Assembly: GCF_027596085.1 (NCBI RefSeq) | Contig: NC_072460.1 | Location: 8,019,512-8,083,511, forward strand | Direction: 5' to 3' | DNA from: Anoplopoma fimbria | Taxonomy: Eukaryota; Chordata; Actinopteri; Perciformes; Anoplopomatidae | DNA: 64,000 bases | Part shown: piece after piece, positions 11,612 through 22,206 of the stretch | Layout: each line of letters opens with the position of its first letter | How positions within the stretch are numbered: position 1 is the first letter of the stretch | Translations under genes and position numbers: made by a program | The notes under the pieces: model-generated | Seen by the model: the letters and a program-made list of their open reading frames with translations, nothing else | Databases searched by the model: none | Told to the model about the DNA's origin: nothing

Positions 11612-12048
11612 TCTTTTTTTTAAACTGTCTCTTGTTTGCACTATACTCTATGCTGCTGTAATCCTGTACATGTCCCCGCTGCGGGACTAATAAAGGATTA
11701 TCTTGTTTTATTTTATGACAACCGATTGGGACATGTCTCATCACGTTCACCGGAGCGTTGCTCTTATTTTGAAGTCAGCTCTTACCGTAATGTCTGGTGT
11801 ATACACGAACAGCACTACAACGTGAGGGCTGGCTTGACCGCGATAACGAACGGAGCAATTCAGGTTACAAGTCCCGCCTGCTGCGACTTTTGAGCCTTTG
11901 GGATCCGACCTTTCTGGTATTTTGTGGATTTCCTGTAAACACTCGCTACTGTTAAGCTAAGCTAACTAAACCTAGTTGTTTGCTTTGACTATCTCCAGAA
12001 AATGGCACTATTGTCACTATTAACGAACCTGTTCTAGAATGTGTCATC
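11612..12048 (+). other. Start of the second duplicated unit and 5' flank of receptor copy 2
   Basis: This matches 2720-3037 upstream of copy 1, including CCGCTGCGGGACTAATAAAG. It contains about 120 bp (11870-11994) that copy 1 lacks between GGTTACAAG and CCAGAAAATGG. This is either a deletion in copy 1 or an insertion here, and it probably alters the 5' untranslated region. Confidence 0.6.
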
Positions 12049-15000
12049 ATGTTTCCGACGCTGACTGTCTTTGGTGAGTATCTTACAGCAGCCTTTAACC
12101 CTCACAAACACGGAAATAAAGTAACGTAACGTTTTGTTCAATAGGCTTTGTCGCCATGTTCATGACTCCAGGACTCTGCTGTTCACCAAAAGAATATCAG
12201 ACAAGAGATGGACAATGTTGTCCGATGTGCCACGAAGGTAATTATGAGTATAGGCCTGTGTTGTTTGTGACCATGTACTACTGTGAAGAAGAGCAACATG
12301 GCGAAGTGAAAGCAAAAGTCACCTCATTAAAACACAAATGGATCAATACATTAATAAATGAAACGAAATGAATACCACATGAAACATATTACATTTAACG
12401 AATAATACTGCATGCAAATTGTTGAAAAACTTCCAATGATATAGTTGGGACAATAAGCCAACTCTATTAAAGGGCTTTACATTTTTTTAAATTCTACATC
12501 AGAATGTCCAGATATTATCTGACTACACTCTGACATTGTAATTAATCTGAAGTGAAATTAGTTTGTAACTATTTATTTTTAAATATAATCTAAAATACGA
12601 GGGAAGTTTGCTCATGAATGAGATTTTAAAGAGCTTTAATTCTGAAATTCTACATCTGAATGTCCCACTTTCTTTCTGAGTGGTCTGCTATTAGTCTGAA
12701 GTGAAATTAGTCTAATCTGATATTATTTCCTTTTAAATCTAATCTCGTATTACAGGTAAATAGGCTCATGAATGGGATTGTATAGGGCTTTAATTTTGAA
12801 ATCTTACATCAGAATGTCCCGATATAGGAAGAGGTAGCTTACGAATTGTTCTGCTATCATTATTAAGTGATATTAGTTGGTGACATGGGACGAACTCTGA
12901 AAGTCATGAAGGATATAAGAATGTCCTGATATTCTCTCTGTGGTCTGTTATCAATACCAACTCAGTTACATTTATTTTGTATAGCCCTGAATCACAAATT
13001 TGCCTCAGAGGGCTTTACAAATTGGAAAAACTCCCCAAAATAAAAAAGGAAGCTGGCTACAGTCCAGGGGAAACTGATTTGACTATGAAGACAATCAAAT
13101 TAGTTTTTTGTGAAAAATATAGGTAATATATTTTCGATATTGTGTTGTTACTGGTAAGTTTCTTTATACGTTCGCTAACATTTAATGTCTTTACTTTAAG
13201 ACTAATCCCACTCGTTAAAGACAAGACACTTTTCATTACTAGTTAAAGTTAATTTGAGACAGCCCTTTTTAATGTTTTCTTATTTTATAGTTATAATTAA
13301 TTTTGTAACTTGTACAACATATGACACTGAAGAGGTTGAAAATGTCATACAAATAAGACGGACCACAGTCTAATGATTATGGGCCTGCTATAAGAGGAAC
13401 AGAAACAGACAACAGATTAGAGGAAGTCACAGTCATCAGAGAGACGTTGTGTGAGGAGAGCCAGTATCTGGCATCGGCATTACACAGGTTTTTGTTCTTA
13501 GCCTTCATACAGAAGGTAAACACCAGGCTCTGTAATACCACCACACACAAACACACAAAACAACAACACACACGTCACAACACATAACACAAACAAAACA
13601 GTGGAACAGAGCAAAGTCTAACATTATTCATTTCTTTAGTTTAAAGTCTGATCAAAATAATGTATATAAAAATTGAAAACACAGCAACAGATATTTGCAA
13701 GTTAAATGTATTATAATGTACTAGGTGTTTGAGAATAATGGTTATTTCCCATCATGCCTTGATGCTAAATGAGTGTTGAGTGTGTGTTTTTGTCTTAAAC
13801 AGGTACAGTTGTTCGAAAAGACTGCACTCGTCAGACATGGACATGGTGCAGCCCTTGTGGGAACAGGACATTTATGAACAGACCCAATGGCCTGAATAAA
13901 TGTTACAACTGCACCCCATGTGACCAAGGTATGACCATAAAGAACTGATTAACACTCCTGTCTTTCACTCTAGTCAAAAACCTTATTCAGTTTAAATATG
14001 ACAAAACTGCTATATGGAAAATCTTTGAATCGAAACACAATTTAAAATTATACAACTAATTGCAGTAAAACAGTATAGATAATAATAATTGTCTTGTAGC
14101 AGGTATGTGCTTTATTTATATGGAGCCTTGAATTCACCACCAGGGAAATACAGATCTGTACAGTGATTATTGTCAATAATATATTTTATGGACCACAAAA
14201 AAAGTTATTATAAATATAAAATTAAAACTGAATGTGTTTCTAATGTTTGTATGTGTTTAAAATAAAACAGTGAATGTACCAATGTATGATTTTATTTCCA
14301 TAAACTGTCTCTTATGTTGAATAATTGAATTCCATAATGTAATTGCAAAATGACATGCTTTTAAATGTAACCTTTTGTTATCGCAATTACTTAAATGTCT
14401 TTCATATTTCATCTCGCATTTTAATTCACTGCGCTCAGTTTCATTTTTGTAATTGATTTCCTTTAAGAAAGTTATTTTCATTTTAACATGTGTAAGTGAG
14501 TGAACTCCCTAAAAAGTCATTTCAACCCACAGAGCAGCTAAAGGAGCTCTGATTGGCCAGCTCCGATGTGTATCTCAGGGAGTTTGGCCAATCAGAGAGG
14601 GTGCGGCTCTGTGGGTCAGATTTCATTCCATTTGTCCGTAGCAGTCCACCAAGTAGCACATAATCACATTATTTCATTAATTACTAAAGGTCCAGTGTGT
14701 AGCATTTAAGGTGATCTATTTTATGATAGGGAATATAATGTAAAAATAAATATATATTTATTTTGTGAATCATCACATTTAAATGAGGATCATGTTTTTG
14801 TTAGCTTATGGAGTCAGCTATGCTGCACCGCCATGTCTCTACAGTAGCCCAGACAGACCAAACACTGGCTCTAGTACCATTTATAAATGTTTGTTTAATA
14901 ATAATATCATGTCTATCATTCTGTTGGCTTTTAGGTAACGGTCTCTTTGCCAAACAGGGCTGCACAGCAGCAACAGACACAGTCTGTCATGTTGTAAATG

Positions 15001-16285
15001 GATATTTCTGCAAGGCCTTGATGGATGAGTCAGGATGTAGTTCTGCAGAAAAACATACGCAGTGTGAACCCGGTCACAGGATAAAAGCACCTGGTAAGAA
15101 AATCTCCAGTCTGACATTGAGTACGTTTACATGCACACTTCTGTCCTAACAGTAACACAACACATGGTGTAGCTGGTTATTCAGCTCCATGTAAACACGG
15201 TGCTTTTAGCATGCAGACCATCATTACATTGATATCACCATATGTTCTACTACGATATGGAGGATCAGCTGCGACAGTGCTGTTGAAGTGATGAGGAAGG
15301 ATGCAGTAAACAGAAACCTCTTCCAGTTTCTTTACTTTATACATCATACACCCTGATCATAGCTGGGATACTAGTGTGCATGAGAAATCCCTCAATGATA
15401 ACACACAGTCTGATAACTGATGGATGTTCACTGGATGTTGGGTTCCTGTGTAATTAATCTAACCTTTGTCTGTTTCTCTAAGGAACCAGCAGAACAGACA
15501 CAGTGTGTGAAAGCTGTCCGTCCGGCTATTTTTCACTTGACGGTGTGAATTGTACAGTTTGGACTCTGTAAGTATTTGTCTGTTAAAGGAGGGTTTGTTC
15601 TGCCCTGTGGCACAAAATGGCCACTATATTTATTCATGCATATCTGTTTTTTTTGTGATGAGTAGTTGAGTTTAATGGCTTCAAATATGTTCAAATATTC
15701 TCTTTTCTGACAGTTGCTCACAAACCCAAATAAAGACCAAAGAAGGAAACATGACCAGTGATGTCGTCTGTGAAGCTGCTTCAAGACACCATTACTTTCA
15801 TATAGCTGCATTAATACTCTTCACATTAACAGTTGCTGGGCTTGGGATCAAAGGGATCAAAGGTTTGTGCTTGTTCTGCATCCCTCATTTGACTGGTTTA
15901 TATTTTACATAATTTCCTCTCATTTGTTTCTCTTCATCGGCTTCAATTGGAGGTCGCTAATGGTTTTTAGCTGATACGTTTCTTTTCTTTGTATTTCAGG
16001 CGGACTATCATCAATAAAAAATGAGGTATGTCGGCTCCATATGTTAATGCTGTTTACAACATGTAGATGTCTAAAACAGGCTGCACCATTTAATTCAAAA
16101 CGTTTCAATCATTTATTTCTATTTGTCATGTGAAATCTCTCCAGTGAAATTCAATCTAGTAAGCTGTACATCATTCACAATAAAACACAGCCTCTTTTTT
16201 GGATCCCCACCAGATTCCTCGGACATCTGACAGCATGGCTTCATCTGGATCTCCAGAATCCAAGGACAGAGGACATCTGGGGTGA
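12049..16285 (+). CDS. tnfrsf14-like: TNFRSF14/HVEM-like receptor copy 2, intact, eight exons, 244 residues
   Basis: The exons are 12049-12073, 12145-12237, 13803-13928, 14935-15093, 15483-15567, 15714-15862, 16000-16025 and 16214-16285. They total 735 nt with no internal stop. Domains in order are a signal peptide (MFPTLTVFGFVAMFMTPGLC), cysteine-rich repeat 1 (CCSPKEYQ to CCPMC), repeat 2 (C-CSPC to CTPC), repeat 3 (GCTAATDTVCHVVNGYFC), repeat 4 (TDTVCESCPSGYFS), a stalk, a transmembrane helix (IAALILFTLTVAGLG) and a tail of about 35 residues. The cysteine spacing and the CCPMC and NGLNKC pattern resemble mammalian HVEM, which binds LIGHT and BTLA-type ligands. I chose the ATG at 12049 because it is in frame with exon 2. 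The upstream ATG at 12039 is not. The tail has no obvious death domain or TRAF motif. Other short TNFRSF receptors such as CD40-like forms remain possible. Confidence 0.8.
14525..14616. repeat. Stem-loop with paired ATTGG/CCAAT arms, copy 2
   Basis: This is the counterpart of 5707-5798 in intron 3 of copy 2, with the outer and inner arms both kept. Confidence 0.6.
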
Positions 16286-16892
16286 CAGTGGATAGGGGCG
16301 ACTGTCGCTCAGTGTTAGAGAAGTGTGGTCCTTTTATCGGGATCTGCTGTTCGATGCCTGGCTCTGCTAGTCCATATCAATGTGTCTTTGGGCTTCGCCA
16401 GCAGTGTATGAATGAATGTTTTTGAATGTCAGATAGACTACTGATGACAATTTCTTTTTTGACAATTACTCACATTATCTGTTGATTATTTGTTATTCTT
16501 GTTTTGTTGTTTTACTACATTACATTACATTACAGTCATTTAGCAAACGCTTTTATCCAAACGACTTGCAATAAGAACTAACATTTTCTAAATAAATAAA
16601 TATTTTCTATGAACACTATGAAAGAAAATGGTCACTAGCCCTCATTTATCATCCCATTAGTTTATGACTGTATGAAGATAATTGTTAAATCTGTAATAGC
16701 TAGGTGTTAGGATGGCCACGTAGCGGCCGGAGTTTAAAAGTAGGAGGCTTGACACAGAGGTTATGTGCAGACCAGCCAGGTGTTTCTTCCACCAACAATT
16801 AACAAAGAAACATGAAACATCTCCTCAAACAATGGCGTCGGGGCAGCATGTGGTCCTGGCAGCAACACTGCTGGGTGATTACTGGCAGCCTT
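16286..16892 (+). other. 3' flank of receptor copy 2, no gene seen
   Basis: The block is collinear with 7429-8044, including the shortened ACATT pentamer run at about 16516-16535. No coding frame was found. Confidence 0.5.
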
Positions 16893-17086
16893 ACAGGTGC
16901 ATCTCAGTAAATTAGAATATCATGGAAAAGTTTGTTTATTTCGATAATTCAATTCAAAAAGTGAAACTCATATATTATATAGATTCATTACACACAGAGT
17001 GAAATATTTCAAAGGTTTATTTCTTTTAATTTTGATGATTATGGCTTACAGCTAATGAAAACAAAAAAATTCAGTATCTCAGAAAA

Positions 17087-19063
17087 TCGTGGGCGCTTGC
17101 GGCCCAATCCACCTAGAGGGCCGCAAAAAACTTTCAGTTTTGCACCTGTGGGTCACGAGGGCCGCGGGACCGCAAAGGTTATCAATTGAAGACACCAGAG
17201 ATATTACTGTTATCCATTAGATGCAATATAGCTTCCCACCACTTGGTGGCGGTAATGTGTCAGTCAGTTGTTTAACGAGTTATGGAGAAGTATTTTAAAC
17301 GAAAAAATGAAGAAAATGGTGCCAAACCCCTGCAAAAGTCAAAATTTTCGCGCAAGTACAATCGTGGCTTCATTAAGTACGGCTTTGTGAATAATGAGCC
17401 CGGTGTGTGGAGTGTGGGCTAACGCTTTCCAACGAAGCGCTGAAGCCTTCAGAACTACAGCGCCATCTGGAGGCCAAACATCCAACGCTGGTGGGAAAGC
17501 CGGTGGACTTTTTCAAGAGAAAGGAAAATGGACTACAGATGCAGAAAAGGTCTATCGTGTCACTGACTGGCAACTCCAAATGTGCTTTGAAAGCCAGCTG
17601 CCTCGTAGCCAGACGTGTGGCACAAAGTAAGAAACCGTTCACCCCAGCGGAGGAGTTGGTTCTGTGGATCTGTGCCGTGAGATGATTGGAGAAGAAGCTG
17701 CAAAGAAGCTGCTGACCATCCCACTCTCTAACGACACTGTGAGTCACCGTAACAGGCATAACGGCGTCAGGCAGATACTTGATCGTGCACCAGAAGCTAA
17801 ATGGACCCACTGTTTTCTCCACCGTGAAAGCCTTGCAGCAAAACATATGTCACCAGAGTTGCATGAGGTGATGGATATAAGTGTGAAAACCATCAACTTC
17901 ATTAAAAGTAGAGCTGTGAACTCCAGATGTTTTGCCAAGCTTTGTGAGGACATAGAAGCAGATCATGTCCAGCTGCTCTATCACAGTGAGGTGAGATGGC
18001 TCTCAAGAGGACTGGTCCTCAAGCATTTGTTTGAACTGAGGAATGAGGTCTTCTCTTTTCTCACTGAGAAAAAATCTCCTCTGGCACATTACTATGCCAA
18101 CACAGAATTCACAGCTGAACGTGCCTACCTCTGTGACATGTTTTCACTGCTGAACCAGCTGAACATCTCACTGCAAGGAAGAAACAGCAACATATTTGTT
18201 GTTGCAGACAAAGTTCAAGCTTTCAGGAGGAAACTTGCTTTGTGGACTAAGAGGGCCCAGGAAAAGAGGATGGACATGTTTCCACTTTTGTCTGACATTT
18301 TGGAAAACTCTCCTCAGGTGAAGATCAGGGCCTCAGTCTCTCAGCACCTCTCACAACTGGCAGAGAAATTTGATGAATACTTTCCTGAGGATCCCAGAAA
18401 CAGACACATGTGGATTTTGGACCCATTTTCTGTGGATCCCACTGAAAATGATGTTGCTTTGCCCTCACATCTGGAATCCCAGCTTCTGGAAGTTTCCACC
18501 GACAGCACTTTAAAGTTGCAGTGGGGCGAACTGGAACTGGGCTCCTTCTGGATTGCTGTCTCAAAGGAGTACCCATGTCTAGCACTGAGGGCTGTGAAAC
18601 TCCTTCTCCCATTCACAACTACATACCTGTGTGAATCAGGATTCTCCACTGTGGCCACAACTAAGACCAAAGCCCGAAACAGACTCAGAGCAACACTGGA
18701 GGCTACTCTGAGAGTGAGCCTTTCCCCCGTTCCACCCAGACTGGATCTGATCGTGTCTGAGAGGCCCAAGTGTCTCATTAAGAGGTGAACATAAAAAGGT
18801 AGTTGTAACTGTTGTGACTGTTGTTATTGTTCATTATATATAAATAAATGTCTTTGTAATGATCACATTGTATCATGTCATTTATTTGACAGGGTTTTTG
18901 CTTGTTAAACTGTAAGTGGATTTGATTTAGTTATTGAATACAAATCAAACCAAGAGTGAGATCAATTAGTTAAACCAATACAGTGTTAATATTTGAATGG
19001 GCCCCGGGCCACTTTGTACTTGAAAAGTTGGGCCCCGAGGTCAAAAAGGTTAAGAACCCCTGT
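17087..19063 (+). pseudogene. hAT transposon relic of ZBED5/FAM200 type, second copy
   Basis: The relic repeats the structure at 8235-10156: a BED remnant frame ending at 17685 and a C-terminal frame at 17664-18788 (374 codons, the first ATG well inside). The deletion between PLSNDT and RHNGVRQIL is identical, so it predates the tandem duplication. Differences from copy 1 are mostly single residues plus one extra codon (DIEADHV for DIADHV). The 3' end is complete here. On the - strand it begins CAGGGGTTCTTAACC (about 19063 leftwards), a typical hAT terminal inverted repeat. The 5' repeat is missing. Confidence 0.8.
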
Positions 19064-19211
19064 TGTAGACTCACGATGTCCCACTCTAATCAGCTAATTA
19101 ACTCAAAACACCTGCAAAGGTTTCCTGAACCTTTAAATGGCCTCTAAGGCTGGTTCAGTAGGCTACACAATCATGGGGAAGACTGCTGACTTGACAGTTG
19201 TCCAGAAGACA

Positions 19212-19380
19212 GTCCTAGGGTACATCCCAGTGTCATAGGGTACATCCCAGTGTCCTAGGGTACATCCCAGTGTCATAGGGTACATCCCAGTGTCATAGGG
19301 TACATCCCAGTGTCATAGGGTACATGCCAAGTCTCTTAAATTGCATCCCAGTGTCATTGGGTACATTCCAAGTCTCTTAA
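19212..19380. repeat. 20-bp minisatellite
   Basis: The unit CATAGGGTACATCCCAGTGT repeats about six times almost perfectly from 19212 to 19325, then decays to about 19380. It begins just after the end of the hAT relic and the duplicated unit. Confidence 0.9.
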
Positions 19381-19813
19381 ATCCCGCCTCACCAGGGATT
19401 CCCTGGACTTGGGAAACCAGGGAGGAGAGAGGAAACGAGGAAATGTGTTTTAAGAGACATGAGACGTCCTTTCCTCTGAAGCGTCACGTGAAGCGACGTC
19501 TGTTTCTGATGGCGGCGGATCAGCTGTCAGTCGGAGAGACTTTTAATTTTGTGTCTGCACACATAATCACTGTACTAATATTAATAATGACACAAAGTAA
19601 TAATCACTGTACTAATATTAATAATGAAACAAAGTAATAATCACTGCCAGAGTAGAAATGTATTTATCTCTGCAGCCTGTTACCTGTTTAACAAACTGCA
19701 CTGAGTATTTATACTGTGTTCTGTGTATTTATACTGTGTTCTCAGTATTTATACTGTGTCCTTCTACTTAACTTACGCCCCTCTACTCATTTAATACTTG
19801 GTACCTCCGGAAC

Positions 19814-20060
19814 TATAAAATGGTGCTCAGGTACGCTGGGGACACTTTTAACCCGAACACGCTGGAGAGGAAACACAACAGAGGTAAGTGACTTTAACAC
19901 AATAGACATATTTGACTGCACAGTCAATCACAGTTTATGACCTAAATCATCAATCTAGTTAAACTCATGTTTATCTTTACAGGCCCAGATTCTAAACACG
20001 TCAAACAGTGGCAGCTACAACATCCAACAGAAAGATAAACACATGTCAATAAACATTTAA
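19814..20060 (+). other. Possible very short spliced transcription unit
   Basis: The signals line up within 240 bp: a TATAAAA box at 19814, a consensus donor (GAG|GTAAGT) after 19883, an acceptor (CTTTACAG) ending at 19982, and AATAAA at 20048-20053. Joining the exons gives either a 39-codon frame from the ATG at 19820, just after the TATA box, or a different frame ending NSGSYNIQQKDKHMSINI. I recognise neither product. It may be a remnant of a larger gene or chance. Confidence 0.2.
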
Positions 20061-20849
20061 CCCTTTGAGTGTGGCTCTTATTTCCTGAAGCATTCCTGTA
20101 TTTAATGTGCTACAGTTGTTGTAATGGAGAGTCTCTTCATTACACTCGGCATACTGTTTGTTTTCATGGACGGCCGAATGGTGCATCTCTTTAAATGTCA
20201 TCTCTTTAAATGTGGAGCGGCATTATCTCCTTTCATTTGGTAAAGGAAGGTCCAGTGTATCATATGCTAAAGAAGATAAGTAAGGAAACATTGAAGCACC
20301 TTTTCTTAGCATTTAGAGAATTAAAAAAACTCTTATCATGGCGGCCACTTGCAAACGTCCGGGTCATTTCACTCAGTTTGGAACCTTCCTAGGCAAAAGG
20401 GACTATTTGCCCGCAGACTGTGTTTCCTTTCCAAGCAGAATTGTTGATCATCAACCCGGTAACTCTGATAGAGAACGTTGTATCAGTTACAAAACAGGAG
20501 AGTAGTCTCACACTCGTAGCTGTGATGTTCAAACAAATGATTTAATAGTTAACTAAAGATTCTACGTGACCGTCTTCTTCAGGGTAATGGAGAGCACTTT
20601 CATCTTCCCTGTGGTCAGCACCTCTACCACACTGGTGTGTGTTCCTCCTCTCTCTCATCCAAAAAACAGGAACAGGCGAACATCTGATGCTCCAATGTCT
20701 CGACATACACAACGGATGTCAGCAGTGAAAATGGGGGGGACACGGAAAGTGGTATCAATAAAATGGAGCATGAGGATTACAGGGATGTTGGGGTGTTTTC
20801 CCTTTGTATTGATGCTGTTAATGCTGTTTTTCTAGAAAGATTTTCCTTT
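20061..20849. other. Intergenic, no gene seen
   Basis: The sequence has several stops in all frames and no exon-like blocks. A short serine-rich frame near 20566-20830 has no family features. Confidence 0.4.
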
Positions 20850-21700
20850 AAGTTGCAGGCTTCCTCAGAGGTCAATTCTCGGACCATTTTTATTTTTATT
20901 TTTTTTACAAATGCTCTCCTCAGGGCCCTTAATCTGTCAATTTGGTTGTGTTTTATCATTGCTACTCTGATGATACACAACTCACATACACTGTGACCAT
21001 CACATCACAGTTAAACTGAGGTTTTGGTTTTCGCCCCAGACCAGCGCCCTACTAACATCCTCCAACACCTATAGATTAATTGGCCACTAATGGAAAACCT
21101 TTTGCAAAAAAACTTGGTGTCCCTTTTGACTAACAGCAAAAATTTGATTAATACGTCGACAGACAGTTCAGTCAAGACAGACTCCTCACCGGAGGAATTT
21201 TGCAAAAGAAATGCGCCCACTGTTATCTTTCCAGCAGTTTGACATGGTTATCCATGATTTGGTGTCAGCCCACTTGGACCACTGTAATGCTCTTTGTTCC
21301 TGTCTTAATCATGGCAGTTAGTCCAAAAGACTTCAGCAAGACTACTTACCAAGACCTCATATTGCTCTCACATCACAGTTCTGGTCTCACTTCACTGGCT
21401 CCCAATTAAATGAAGGATCCATTTCAAGATCTTCCTCTTCATCTACAAGGCTTTGAATAGTTGCTCCTTAATGTATGAGTAATCTACACAGGTCATATAG
21501 CTCTGCTCGGCGCCTCAGGTCCTCTGAACTAAGGCCTCGTTCAAGACAGAAAACTTGAGGGGACTGTCTGTCTTCTGTCCTGTTTCTCAGACTGTGGAGC
21601 AGTGCTCCCTGGGAGTCAGGTCACCAGACTCCGTTGGGTGATTTAAATCACAGCTGAAGACCGGTCTTTTTCTAAGTGTTTTTGTGCTTTAGTCATTTAC
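20850..21700 (+). mobile_element. Degenerate LINE (L2/CR1-type) reverse transcriptase 3' region
   Basis: Broken frames read as a decayed LINE in the expected order: RSILGPFLFLFFLQMLSSG (the PQGS-LGP motif), then DDTQ followed by LTYT, then DLVSAHLDHCNALCSCL, then a C-terminal block resembling SARRLRSSELRPRSRQKT and LRLWSSAPW. Many stops and frameshifts are present, so the copy is old and inactive. Confidence 0.6.
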
Positions 21701-22009
21701 TCTTTTTTTTTTGTGCTGGGTTTTTCCTTTTGTTTTGTTTTTATGGTGTTTTTTTCTCCTGTTTGTGTTGCACCCATATTTGGTTCTTTTAATAAATGAT
21801 AATTAATGTATTCTTAGGTAAGGAACTTTGTAACCTAGGTTTTGAAAGATGCTTTAATAAATAAAATAATTACTCTACTTTCTTCAAATATCTAAGCTTC
21901 CTGAGGGGAACAGGACTGATGAGGAAAATGTGACACACTGTTGGAGTTAACTCCCTCCACCAGGTGGCAGTAGTGATGCAGCAGTGATGCAAAGCTGTCG
22001 TCAAAACCT

Positions 22010-22206
22010 CAAAGAAGAAGAAGAAGAAGCGGGTGTAAACATGTCATTTCCGGGATGCGATAACATCGTTTTTTTCTGCACACACTGACGTTGCGATATA
22101 AATATACTTTTATTACATATTTCATTACGTCATTTCTCGGCTTATAAGAGCGTTGTGACTACTCGGTGCTAACGTTCGTCCGCCACGCGCCTCTTCCGCC
22201 GCTAAA
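22010..22206 (+). promoter_or_regulatory. las1l promoter and 5' untranslated region
   Basis: The stretch goes from a GAA run through ATTTCCGGGATGCG to a pyrimidine- and GC-rich leader (CGCGCCTCTTCCGCCGCTAAA) just before the ATG. TTCCGG at about 22046 is an ETS-type core. A TATAAATA sequence at about 22097 may be incidental. The boundaries are inferred. Confidence 0.4.
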
